Of a DNA stretch of 64,000 nt, positions 19,563 to 28,297 are shown one piece after another. This stretch comes from Loripinus fragilis. Lineage: Eukaryota; Mollusca; Bivalvia; Lucinida; Lucinidae. The stretch's first letter is position 1. Every line of letters begins with the position of its first letter. The position numbers were made by a program, and so were the translations under genes. The notes beneath the pieces were generated by a model. It was not told the DNA's origin. It saw only the letters and a list, made by a program, of their open reading frames with translations, and ran no database searches. The stretch covers positions 72,385,601-72,449,600 of the forward strand of contig OZ026522.1 of assembly GCA_964019695.1 (NCBI GenBank), in the 5' to 3' direction.

Positions 19563-22500
19563 CTATGCCAAATATCCATAAGGAACAGTATATCCATCTC
19601 CAATAATGACACGTTTAGTATAAGTGAAACGATACGTCTTGGATTGCAATTCAGTGGTCACAGTCTTGTCTTTATGTTTTCTGATCCTATGGTAGTTGAC
19701 AGTTTCTCTGAAGTTTTTCCTATCTCCCTTCACCAAGTTCAGCATCCGATCAAAGTGAATGACTTGAGATGTATTGTAATCTAGAGTGAGTCCTTTCACT
19801 TTGCAAGTAGATCCTCGATTTCCATCCTTGTCCACAAATTCATAGCCATAGTTCTTCGGTCCCATGCCTACAAATTTCACAATTCTAGCATTGGGCACTT
19901 CATCTGTCCATTCTCCAAGTCTGTTGTTGACAATAGTAGGGTTCCATAAATGGGGTTTGTGATGATAAATGATAGAGTCTGTATCAAAGTAGAGTACACG
20001 TTCATTCAGCTTTTCCAAGATTCCGTAGAGCTTCAATCTGGCTTGAGCAGTGACGAAGGCTGCGACAATCACATTACTGCAAGCATGCGGCTCCACACTG
20101 GGTTCTGTATCCTCCCAGTTGACCAGTAGAAGATTTTCTCTGCAAATGTCCACATTCTTGACAATCTTGTTTGGATTCGTCACCAGATCAAAAAATTTGG
20201 CAGGTTCTGAAAAATATTCTGTCTTGGTCATATTATCTCGCTGTGCCAATTTTCCCCAGAGACTGTTTAACATGATCTTGGCAATAGCTCTCATTCCTTT
20301 ATTCTTCTCCACATTCTCCAATCTGATTCCTTCAGCTTCAAAGTAATCTTGCTTGAACTTGATCTTATCTTGCTCTGTCTTGCACCAATCGGGATAACCA
20401 CTTGATTCTTGTTTGATTCTCAGAAAAGTATTGATATAGCCAGCAAAGATCCCTTCTTCTCCAGATTCTCTGTCATACTGAGTCGTCTCTGAGAAATGCC
20501 AGACTTCAAACACGTCCAATAACTTGTATCCTCTGTCCAATGCAGCAAACAATTCGATAGTAACCCAGGTCCCTGTAAAACTTCTATCTTCTTCTCATAA
20601 ATGAGTACATCTCATATAAGGATCTGTCTTTTCAGCACAACTTCTACACAATGGAAACATCAATTTCTGACTGCATTTCTGTGGAAGTACAGGATGCTAC
20701 AAATTGGTGGGTGGTAGCACTTTACACTTGATCAATCCACAGTACTGTCTGATGTTGTTTATCTATGTTCTCTTGAGAATAGATGGTAGGATGACCAAGT
20801 GGAAACTGTCCGTACTTGCAAATAGTTGGATAGAGTGAACACACATCTATGTACTTGCTTTCTTCATTGGAGGATTCATCGATTTCCTGATAGAGTTTGG
20901 TCGAGTTAGTCCTTCCACCAAATAAAGCATCTCTTGGTCTCAAAGGGTCTAAGTTTGTAAATTCTGAGTCCACCAAAGATCTAAAGTCTGAATCTTCCTT
21001 GTATCTCTTGTCATAGTCACACTCCCAAAGTTCCACCACCTGATATCCTGCTTTTCGTAACTCTTCTGTCTTGTCAATGGTCAAAATATACAACTGATGC
21101 ATTGTCAAACACTGATGATGTTGAACTCTGTTTCTGTCTGGAAAATGAGTAGGACAGCCATGCCAGTAACATCCATAGAATTCAAATACTGTTTGAGATT
21201 CTTCATGGTAGCCATCCACATAATGTCCACTGATTCTTTGTTCACCACCATTCAATGCATGTTTGATTTCAATACCACGTTCCTTAGCTTCACTTTGAAT
21301 CCATCTTACAGCTTTGATAGAGTAGTTCTTTTGATTAGGATAACCTTCAGGTGGGATGATGGCAATACTATTTTCAGGCATATGATTCTTTCTCCATACT
21401 TTTGAACAAGCTTGAGCGATAGTGCAAGCTTCAGACAAAGGATCGAGTCCACTTATGTTGATCAATTCTCGTCTGAAACAAGCACATCCTCGTCTTAGAA
21501 TATCCACATCACTACGACAGTATTCTTCCATCTCCCATTTGAAGTTAAATATAGCACCACTCTCAATTTTCCCTTTATGCCAAGCTAAAAATGTCTCACG
21601 ATCCTTGACAGACATCTGACCAGGATTGTACATGTCCACTGGAAAGTAAGGTCCCACATACTTTCGGTTTGCCAGTGTATTTGCAAGATGAGGAAAGTAA
21701 CCTTTCTTCAACTCTGTCAAGCCAAAAGTATCTGGGAAATTAGCCAGTCTCATGTGCAAAAACTGATAAGAATCAAGGAATGTGACACGTCCTACTTTCA
21801 TTCTAAGTATATTATTTCCATTCATGATCACTTCAGGTTTCACTGTACCATATTCTAAGATATAGTGTAAGATGAACTGACCATCGTATCATCCAAAATT
21901 ATGTGCAATACATGTCACTCCTTTATTCTCATCTCCTAAAATCCAATTGCAAAATTGTGGTAAAGTATCAATGCCTTCAAAGATAAATTCTCTCAGACCT
22001 GTTTGTGTCGAACAAGTCGGACAAAATGTATCTATGGGCAATTCCATGCAATCATCACACGCTTTATGAGCAACACAGAAATTCACTTGATGTGTACCCG
22101 TTTCTTGATTTGACTCGAAATCAAAGAAGATGAAACGAGATTTCTTAGGTTGAGAAACCTCTTCTTCTCCTTCATTTTCAGTCATCTCAGATTTACATTC
22201 ATAACTTTGAATATAGCATTGATGATTAGGTCCAACAATCTCTTTACAATTCCTACATTTTCTCTGTCCTTACATACATGATTTTTCTTATTGCCCACAA
22301 CCCTTAAATTACATTTACCACAATTATACACAAGTTGACAAATAGATTTATGCTGCTTAGATTTTATTGCCTTATGCTTTGCAAAACAGTCTCTACTACG
22401 AAATGTTCTTTTACAGTCCATACAACGCGCTTTTTGTCCAGGAATACAAGGAACGTCACTATAGCAACCATCACATCCATCAGCACATCTGTGGTCTCCT

Positions 22501-23747
22501 CTGTTCGAATATCCAACATCACAATACTCGCAGTAGTAATGGGTACCGAGAAATCCTGTCACCTTTGTAATCCCATCATAGTGATCTACTCCATTAAAGT
22601 AAATATGGATCACCCTTGTCTCAGGCTTCTTCTTGAATTGTACTGGAAATATCAGTCCATCTTTAGGATACTGTGAATGGACTTTGATCAAGTACTTGGG
22701 AGCAAGTACAGATTGGATCTTCTTGTATTCCTCAATACCACAAGATTTAGTATGAGGAATCTTCGCTTGATCCAATAACTTCATGGCTTCTCTGGTCTGC
22801 ATAGGTCGATCTGATTGTCTTATATTTCTCCAACTCTTCTTCCAAGACTCTTAGTCATCTTTATCCACATTGTATTTCGCCACCACCACAGCTCTTGCCA
22901 TACACATTACATCTTTGGTATTATTGATCTGTATAATACTCTGTTTATTCTTTCTCATATTTTCTGACTCAAAATAGAGTCCAGCATGTAATGGTTTTCG
23001 TCCGCTGCCTACTGGAAGTCTCACCACTGTGACTTGAATAGTCATCTGTCCATCATGAATCCTGAAATTCTCATTGGACTGTTGTACTTTCATGATTTCT
23101 TCAAGTATAGCTTCCCCTGTCATGGCTGAGACATCTCTCCAAGGCACAAACACTCCAAGTTTCAATCCAGGATGCAAAATAGTCATCCGCATCTTATCAT
23201 TAGATTCCATCTGGCATCGTTCTTTGATGTCTTCAACCAGCCAATCAAATAATCTGGATATGAACTGTAGGTGTGGAACATTGTCAGGGAAAGTCTTGAT
23301 GTTGAGTTGAAATTCTTTCCCTTGAGCTCGAAATAATCTAGACTTCTTCTCGTTGACTGTCTTAATAGTATAATAAGAAGTCAAATCTTCATCATCTTCA
23401 TCTTCTGAACTTTCTGTGTCTGAATAAATCACCATAGGTCTTCTTTTTCTTGGTGGTGGTCTAATATTATCTTCATCATCTGAGCTCTCTGTATCTGAAT
23501 AATCTACCAATCTACGTCGAGGCTCTTCATCATCAGAAGTGGGTGGGGTAATATCTCTGTCGCTTAAACATGTTGACTCTTCGAAGTTCTCTACTGAATT
23601 GATGCTGCAATAGAAATCTGAGCTCCTTTTATACTGGAAAAACCCAAAACTCAGATTTTCTGAAATCAACAGTTGAAAATTCTCAAAATCTTTTTCATCA
23701 AGCGTAATCACTATTTGATTTTTTTCATCCGATCGAATATTTTCCAT
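19563..23747 (-). pseudogene. POLB: Protein-primed DNA polymerase B, multiply broken
   Basis: Family-B polymerase that would copy the element from protein-primed ends. In order: an acidic/basic N-terminus (residues about 66-123), a domain ending in RLPVGSGR and MARAVVVA, a Cys/His zinc region (YYCEYCDVGY, RCMDCKRTF, YNCGKC), the exonuclease site (FDFESNQETG, CIAHNFG), palm motif A (DVCSLYPTI), motif B (KIMLNSLWGKL) and motif C (YFDTDSIIY). Length about 1,395 codons is usual. Breaks: TAA 22853-22851, a frameshift near 22256-22268, TGA 21891-21889 beside the second exonuclease motif, a frameshift near 20740, TAG 20699-20697 and TGA 20597-20595. The start is unsure: a TATAAAAGG at 23633-23625 lies inside the frame. 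Five open pieces cover nearly all of it. Confidence 0.93.
23625..23633 (-). promoter_or_regulatory. TATAAAAGG box inside the polymerase frame
   Basis: A consensus-quality minus-strand box 115 bases downstream of the first ATG of the polymerase ORF. If it is the real promoter, transcripts start near 23600 and the N-terminus is shorter than the ORF suggests; the next ATG (23571) is in a different frame. Confidence 0.5.
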
Positions 23748-23900
23748 AGGTCAAACTACTAAAAGTTTCACCATGTGGTAGGCAAAATCACTAGTTCTCA
23801 AATTATTTTGATATGCAAATTTGAATTTTCTCAAATATTTTCTATAAGCCAAACTACTGAAAGTTTCACAATGCGGCAATAGAAATCACTAGCAAAAAAA
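23728..23900. repeat. Tandem duplicate in the divergent intergenic region
   Basis: ATTTTCCATAGGTCAAACTACTAAAAGTTTCACCATG (from 23738) is followed by a diverged copy (from about 23840: ATTTTCTATAAGCCAAACTACTGAAAG). Each ends in an AAATCACTAG block. It lies between the minus-strand and plus-strand gene groups, where regulatory repeats would be expected. Confidence 0.6.
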
Positions 23901-23935
23901 TTTGACAAGCAAATCTATATGAATTTTTTCACTAA

Positions 23936-24000
23936 GTGTCAGGCGAGACTACATGTTTTGCTAGGCCTAAAGTGCAGGCGAGACTACATTTTTTGAAAAA
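23936..24000. repeat. Repeated GGCGAGACTACAT motif
   Basis: AGTGTCAGGCGAGACTACAT (23935-23954) and AGTGCAGGCGAGACTACAT (from about 23970) form a close direct repeat in the divergent region. Possible protein-binding site; no further support. Confidence 0.45.
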
Positions 24001-24141
24001 TTAGCAAGAAGTATCAGGTACTGTATAAACAGCAGCATTACTCCCCCAGTACTATCCTAACCTCGGAATCCCTGGCGATTGAAACTGTCTCAAATACAAG
24101 TCAAATTCCTGCATGTCTCTATGGACCAGAGAATTTGAGGC

Positions 24142-24237
24142 GGAGCCACTCCAACCCGAAGGCTGGCGCCCTTAAACAGCCGAAGCTGCTCTACCTTTTT
24201 AAATGCATATTCAACAGTTTCTGAAGCACAAAGCTTC
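24142..24237 (-). ncRNA. Candidate structured RNA with two cUUCGg hairpins
   Basis: On the minus strand four hairpins follow each other: GAAGC/GCTTC (24237-24223), CAGC-TTCG-GCTG (24188-24177), CCAGCC-TTCG-GGTTGG (24166-24151) and GGAG-TGG-CTCC (24152-24142, sharing two bases with the previous one). Two of them close a UUCG loop with a C-G pair, a very stable RNA tetraloop. The first two hairpins are each preceded by GTAGAG. It lies in the intergenic space between the divergent gene groups. An 81-codon minus ORF (24335-24090) also spans it and resembles nothing I know. RNA function is inference only. Confidence 0.3.
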
Positions 24238-24656
24238 TCTACGGGCCTCGGCGGATGTATAGAGTACCAGTGGTCAGTTATTTTTTGTTCAACATATATC
24301 TCTACTGACTTAATAAGCAAATATTTGCGATTCATATATATAGTTATCCTATCACAGAATAAGTTTGAAATGGTGTCTCAATGTTACTCTATCCCATAAT
24401 AGTTTTCAAGCCTTATAGTATGTAAAATCGATAACTTGAATATAAGAGCTATCTTATGGTAAAAACTTGAAGTAAATCGGATAAAAAATACCCGAGATAT
24501 TACAAATTTCGCATACTTTTTACCGTGAAATTTTTTATTCAAGGGAGATAATTTATTGGCATGAAAAAGCAAGAACTGGATTTCTAAAAAGTAAAAAATC
24601 ATTTTTTTTGCAATAACTTGAGTTTGCCTCGACCGATTTTTAAAAATTTTTCACCC
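24238..24656. other. Polinton intergenic region, no gene seen
   Basis: AT-rich DNA between the candidate RNA and the plus-strand genes. Short ORFs on the minus strand have no visible family features. Confidence 0.4.
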
Positions 24657-24664
24657 TATAAAAG
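24657..24664 (+). promoter_or_regulatory. TATAAAAG box, plus-strand early genes
   Basis: TATAAAAG 69 bases before the ATG at 24726; first box of the rightward gene pair. Confidence 0.55.
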
Positions 24665-24725
24665 CTGAGAACAATAGCTATCTTATCACATACATTATAT
24701 TTATTTTATCTGCAAGTGTAATATC

Positions 24726-25046
24726 ATGGAAGAAGCAAGAGAGAAGAAATATTTGGAAATTCCACTTTCCAAGATTTTGAAGTTCAGACCGTATAGAAGA
24801 TTATTGTTCTGCATTTACATCTTTTTTTCTCATGATGAGATTACAGTAGAAGAGATTCAACAGAAACTCAATAGTCCCGAAACTTTTGAAGATTTCAAGA
24901 AACTTTGGTGGATCAGTATCAGATATTTGATGGAAAAAGAGACACTGATTACATTTGAGAATTGGAAAAGATGTGTCGCTGACAATTCTAGTGTGACTGA
25001 ATTTCTCTACAATCATAGAAGAGACAGAACTTTTCCAGGACTATAA
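24726..25046 (+). CDS. Unknown Polinton protein, 106 aa
   Basis: Open ORF starting MEEAREKKYLEIPLSK. It is rich in charged and aromatic residues and probably helical (DEITVEEIQQKLNS, FEDFKKLWWISIRYL). The C-terminus reads FPGL-stop, and that TAA lies within the TATA box of the next gene. The product ends in nearly the same four residues as the second frame of the ATPase (FPGV). I do not recognise a family. Its own TATA box at 24657 and tight linkage to the zinc-knuckle gene support it as a real gene. Confidence 0.55.
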   Translation: MEEAREKKYLEIPLSKILKFRPYRRLLFCIYIFFSHDEITVEEIQQKLNSPETFEDFKKLWWISIRYLMEKETLITFENWKRCVADNSSVTEFLYNHRRDRTFPGL

Positions 25047-25050
25047 ATAG
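25042..25050 (+). promoter_or_regulatory. TATAAATAG box containing the upstream stop
   Basis: TATAAATAG, 61 bases before the ATG at 25103. Its TAA (25044-25046) is the stop of the 106-aa gene. Confidence 0.55.
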
Positions 25051-25102
25051 TTGGACACCAGTGAGAGAGAATCATTTCACTTCTGACTTTTGAAGAGTAA
25101 AG

Positions 25103-25876
25103 ATGGCAAACAGTAGAGATCCAAGGATGGCTAAAGTCTATGATAAGAAGAGCATCTACTATCATTGTGTATCGTTGAAGAAACTTTTATCTCAAGAAGA
25201 ACAAGCTTTGATGCATCCATTAGAAGATAGTTTGAGACAACAAGACAAGTTGAGGCCTCCTTATGGAGAATGTCACCATTGTCATGATAGGGGACATTGG
25301 ATTGGAGATTGTCCTGAGGCTCAGAAATTAAGAGAACAACAGATGTTTACTGATAAGAAGCCTACATATGGACAATGCTATATCTGCGGACTTGAAGATC
25401 ATTGGGCTCCAAATTGTCATAAGAGAGAAGAACATTTGATGAATGATAAAGAATCTCAACCTAAGTTGGTGGATTATTCAGATTCAGAGAGCTCAGATGA
25501 TGAAGATAATATTAAGCCACCACAAAGGAAACGAAGAGCTATGGTGATTTATTCAGACGATGAAGATGAGGAAGAGTTGACTTCTCAACTGTCTTCAGAA
25601 TCTACAGAGAAGCAACAGACTGAGTCTTCAGTATCTACAGAGAAGCCTTCAAGAAAACGAAAGGCTTCAGACGTCTCTGATATCACTCCTAAGAGAAGAC
25701 GTTTGGATACGCGTTCAAAGAAGACAGTAAAACGTACAAAGACAGGAAAGAAGACTTATTGTTTCATTTGTAAATCAGCCTCTCACTCGCCTCGATCCTG
25801 TACAGAGATGGTGATGGAGAACAGGGATAAACAGATTTCTTGTGATGAACCAGACTCTATAGTGCATATTCATTAA
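25103..25876 (+). CDS. Three-zinc-knuckle nucleic-acid-binding protein, 257 aa
   Basis: Three CCHC knuckles of spacing C-x2-C-x4-H-x4-C are plain: residues 57-70 (CHHCHDRGHWIGDC), 92-105 (CYICGLEDHWAPNC) and 220-233 (CFICKSASHSPRSC). Such knuckles bind single-stranded nucleic acid. Between the second and third lies an acidic and basic segment (about 121-161, LVDYSDSESSDDEDN then KRRAMVIYSD) that is nearly the same as residues 80-123 of the polymerase ORF. Several KRKR-like clusters could act as nuclear signals. The full frame is open. The role is unknown; a replication or packaging accessory protein is plausible. Confidence 0.7.
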   Translation: MANSRDPRMAKVYDKKSIYYHCVSLKKLLSQEEQALMHPLEDSLRQQDKLRPPYGECHHCHDRGHWIGDCPEAQKLREQQMFTDKKPTYGQCYICGLEDHWAPNCHKREEHLMNDKESQPKLVDYSDSESSDDEDNIKPPQRKRRAMVIYSDDEDEEELTSQLSSESTEKQQTESSVSTEKPSRKRKASDVSDITPKRRRLDTRSKKTVKRTKTGKKTYCFICKSASHSPRSCTEMVMENRDKQISCDEPDSIVHIH

Positions 25877-26052
25877 AGACTTAAATAGACTCTAGGGACA
25901 TTTAGTGATTCTAGTAGTTTTTGGATTTAATTAAAAGTATGTTGTTGAAATTGTGTTTGTTTTTATTTTGAGGTTATTCTTTAACGAAACTAATTGAGTA
26001 GCCCTGAAAAGGACTGTTTGTTTTAAAGTCTCCTAAGTAACAAAAATATTTC
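25877..26052. other. Polinton 3' flank between convergent genes, nothing recognised
   Basis: Short AT-rich gap between convergent genes. GTAGCCCTGAAAAGGACTGTTTG (about 26001-26023) recurs at about 26472-26494 (GTGGCCCTGAAAAGGGCCGGTTTG) and inverted near 27603-27624, a small repeat at gene ends. Confidence 0.45.
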
Positions 26053-26232
26053 TTACTTAGAAGATTTTAAAATAGGTCGCACAATGGCTACAGGTTTTCT
26101 GGATCCAATCCCTCTGCGAGCAAGAAATTGCTCCAATCCCAATTTATTTTGTTGTTTCTCCACCTCTTTCCAATCTTTTCGCTGCAAAGCAGCACACAAC
26201 TTAGTCAAACTGAATTTTTCAAAGAACTTCAT
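26053..26232 (-). CDS. Small basic Polinton protein, about 59 aa
   Basis: The ORF starts at MKFFEKFSLTKL (26232), 33 bases after a TATATAA box. It is basic, with LQRKDWKEVEKQQNKLGLEQF (probably helical) and a GIGSRKPVAIVRPILK tail. No family is recognised. Promoter spacing equal to the other genes of this element is the main support. Confidence 0.45.
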   Translation of the reverse strand: MKFFEKFSLTKLCAALQRKDWKEVEKQQNKLGLEQFLARRGIGSRKPVAIVRPILKSSK

Positions 26233-26264
26233 TTTGTTTTGAGAGAAACACAAAGTACATTGGG

Positions 26265-26271
26265 TTATATA
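26265..26271 (-). promoter_or_regulatory. TATATAA box of the 59-aa gene
   Basis: Minus-strand TATATAA, 33 bases before the ATG at 26232. Confidence 0.45.
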
Positions 26272-26527
26272 GTTGGATAGGTGGATTGACCTACATTCTA
26301 CTCCTACGCTAGAGAGAGCAACTAAAATCTGATTGGTCCATTAAAAGATCACGCCATAATCACCCCATTACTGTAAGCATGATTAGGAAATACTACAATC
26401 ACACATATATTAGGCATAGCCTTACATACAAAACTAAGTGCAACATTTTTAGTTATTCTTTCTTGAAGAAATAGGTGGCCCTGAAAAGGGCCGGTTTGGT
26501 GGTTATATTACCACAGAGACATTATTT

Positions 26528-26928
26528 TTAGGAGCAGGGACATCTACTGGGGCGGCCACCACATGCAGGACACCGCACGCCCCACTGTTCAACCGTAATT
26601 GTCCTTCTCACTGGTATGTAGAAGGGCATATCATCTGCTTCCGCATCCCAATCCTCAGACACATGAGGTGTGGGGGGAGAATTATCCCCCAATCTTCCTC
26701 CTCGTCACTGATAGTCTCCACCTTCACTTCTGTCTTTACATCGTTTATCAAATTTTCTACCCTCCGACTCATCTCCAACATCTTCTGATGATTCTCAATC
26801 ATCTGTAATAGAAGTTCACCTGTATCTTTCACAGCATTCACCGTCTCCAGTAACCTCCTAGTAGCATCAGCCATAGTCTTGCCCTGCTCCTCCAATTGCT
26901 CCAAACGAGAATCCAAATTGCAAGCCAT
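26528..26928 (-). pseudogene. Coiled-coil protein with C-terminal Cys cluster, frameshifted
   Basis: The start at MACNLDSRLEQL (26928) follows a TATAAAAGC box by about 55 bases. Residues 1-80 are heptad-like (LEQLEEQGKTMADATRRLLETV). The frame ends at 26608, but another frame picks up right after the five-base G-run on the minus strand (26690-26686). It runs on with acidic text and finishes in a Cys cluster (CPACGGRPSRCPCS) at a TAA, 26530-26528. I infer a frameshift in the run. The Cys cluster looks like a small zinc ribbon. Function unknown. Confidence 0.55.
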
Positions 26929-26983
26929 ATTGTTGTTGTTGTGTAACACAAGAACAGAATGAAGAATTTGAGATTTGAATCGA

Positions 26984-26992
26984 GCTTTTATA
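26984..26992 (-). promoter_or_regulatory. TATAAAAGC box of the coiled-coil gene
   Basis: Minus-strand TATAAAAGC, 55 bases before the ATG at 26928. It faces the divergent box at 27142 across about 150 bases. Confidence 0.55.
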
Positions 26993-27141
26993 GTTTTCAA
27001 AGGGATTGACGTACATTGAACTCCTCCGCTAGAGAGAGCAACAATACACTGATTGGTCAGTTTATTTATTTTCACCCAATCAGAGTTGACTTGATTTCTT
27101 AAAGTGCGGGAACTTTAAACTAGGTCAATCCACTTGACAAG

Positions 27142-27150
27142 TATAAAAGG
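27142..27150 (+). promoter_or_regulatory. TATAAAAGG box of the rightmost gene
   Basis: TATAAAAGG, 34 bases before the ATG at 27185. The nearby ACTAGGTCAATCCAC resembles, in complement, GTGGATTGACCTACATTC near 26280-26297 and GGGATTGACGTACATTG near 27001, a motif upstream of several small genes. Confidence 0.6.
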
Positions 27151-27184
27151 CTCAAGCACACTACATTTTTCAACATTCATAACC

Positions 27185-27580
27185 ATGGAGCCATCACTAA
27201 CACTGGACGATATGATCAACAATCCTGATATTCTACTATCAGCAGTGAATGAGACGTTTGCTAACGATATGACACAACAGTATTATACGCCACAAACACC
27301 CTCAACGTATATACCTCAACCTGTTCAGCAGATGCCACAAAAGCAACAGTCAAAGACTCAAGTCATAGAAGTCTTTCTCAAGGAAGTCAATGAGTTAAGG
27401 TCTAGAGTGAAGAAGTTAGAAGAATTATCTCAACAGCGAGCGCAGCAGCAAACGTTTGAGATACAACCCATCCAGATACCAATTAGACTTGACATTATGA
27501 CCAATGACCAAGAGACTAGTCAAAACGTAGGAGTTGGAAAAGCAACTAAGAAAATTAAAATGACCAAGAAGAAGTGCTAG
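27185..27580 (+). CDS. Gln-rich coiled-coil protein, 131 aa
   Basis: I start it at MEPSLTLDDMINN (27185), downstream of the TATA box; an ATG at 27134 lies upstream of that box. The N-terminus is acidic, the middle rich in Gln/Pro/Thr (YYTPQTPSTYIPQP), then a heptad helix (IEVFLKEVNELRSRVKKLEEL) and a lysine-rich end (KKIKMTKKKC). Placement at the end of the element beside the terminal repeat suggests an early or accessory gene. No family recognised. Confidence 0.55.
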   Translation: MEPSLTLDDMINNPDILLSAVNETFANDMTQQYYTPQTPSTYIPQPVQQMPQKQQSKTQVIEVFLKEVNELRSRVKKLEELSQQRAQQQTFEIQPIQIPIRLDIMTNDQETSQNVGVGKATKKIKMTKKKC

Positions 27581-27667
27581 AAATAACTAGACAATCAACA
27601 AACAGCCCTTTTCAGGGCTACCACTTCCCTAGAAAGAATACCACTAAACTTGCTAAACAATATACAC

Positions 27668-28297
27668 AAGTTAATGCTACAGAGTAATGCCTCTAGGAGT
27701 TGAGGTCTTGACTGACCAAGAGACTCTAAAGACGCATAGAACTTAGTAGCCTTGACACACACCATATATCACCATATACTATACCCCCTAAAATGACTAA
27801 GTTATTTTCAAAGCTGAAATTAACTAAGTTATTTTATATATCACCATAGAAGAGCCTTTATTCCCCTCAAAAATGACTAAGTTATTTCCCAATAGCCCAG
27901 GAAACTATCATAATCACAAGCCAACCAGTGGATATGACCAGAAAACTATCACAATTATAGGCCCAGCCAGAATAGACCTAAAAAATAAACTAAGTTATTT
28001 CTCAATAGCCCAAGAAACTATTACAAGCAATCAAAAATAGACTAAGTTATTTCTCAATAGCCCAAGAAACTATCACAATCATAGATCCAGCCAGAATAAT
28101 CCCAAAAATAAACTAAGTTATTCCCAGATAGCCCAGGAAACTATCACAATTATAGACCCAACCAGAGTAATCCCAAAAATAAACTAAGTTATTTCCCAAT
28201 AGCCCAAGAAAAAATCACAATCATAGATCCAGCCAGAATAATCCCAAAAATAAACTAAGTTATTCCCAGATAGCCCAGGAAACTATCACAATTATAG
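27668..28297 (-). repeat. Polinton terminal inverted repeat, right (longer)
   Basis: Reverse complement of the left repeat, with ACTAAGTTATTTCCC and ATAGCCCAGGAAACTATCACAA units (about eight copies of the first). It is about 135 bp longer than the left one, because 28058-28157 and 28198-28297 are near-identical, a duplication with a period of 140 bases. Confidence 0.9.

Larger units (their letters stand above)
10966..28297. mobile_element. Maverick/Polinton (adintovirus-like), degenerate
   Basis: This is a self-synthesising DNA transposon of the class also viewed as integrated adintoviruses. Evidence: long inverted terminal repeats at both sides, protein-primed DNA polymerase B, DDE integrase with chromodomain, packaging ATPase, adenain-type protease, major and minor capsid proteins and a pX-like basic protein. 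Size (about 17.3 kb) fits the class. Exact ends are uncertain: matching terminal sequence stops at CTATAATTGTGATAG (10966) and its complement (ending 28297), and I see no clear 6-bp target duplication. At least a dozen stops and frameshifts in six genes suggest it cannot move by itself. It sits in the intron between host exons B and C of copy 1. Confidence 0.93.

Noticed and set aside
24090..24335. 81-codon minus ORF as a protein gene
   Set aside because: No family resemblance, no TATA box at usual distance; the hairpin pattern is more striking. Not excluded.
10966..28297. Intact, mobile Polinton
   Set aside because: Stops and frameshifts in POLB, INT, ATP and PRO, and unclear ends without target duplication.
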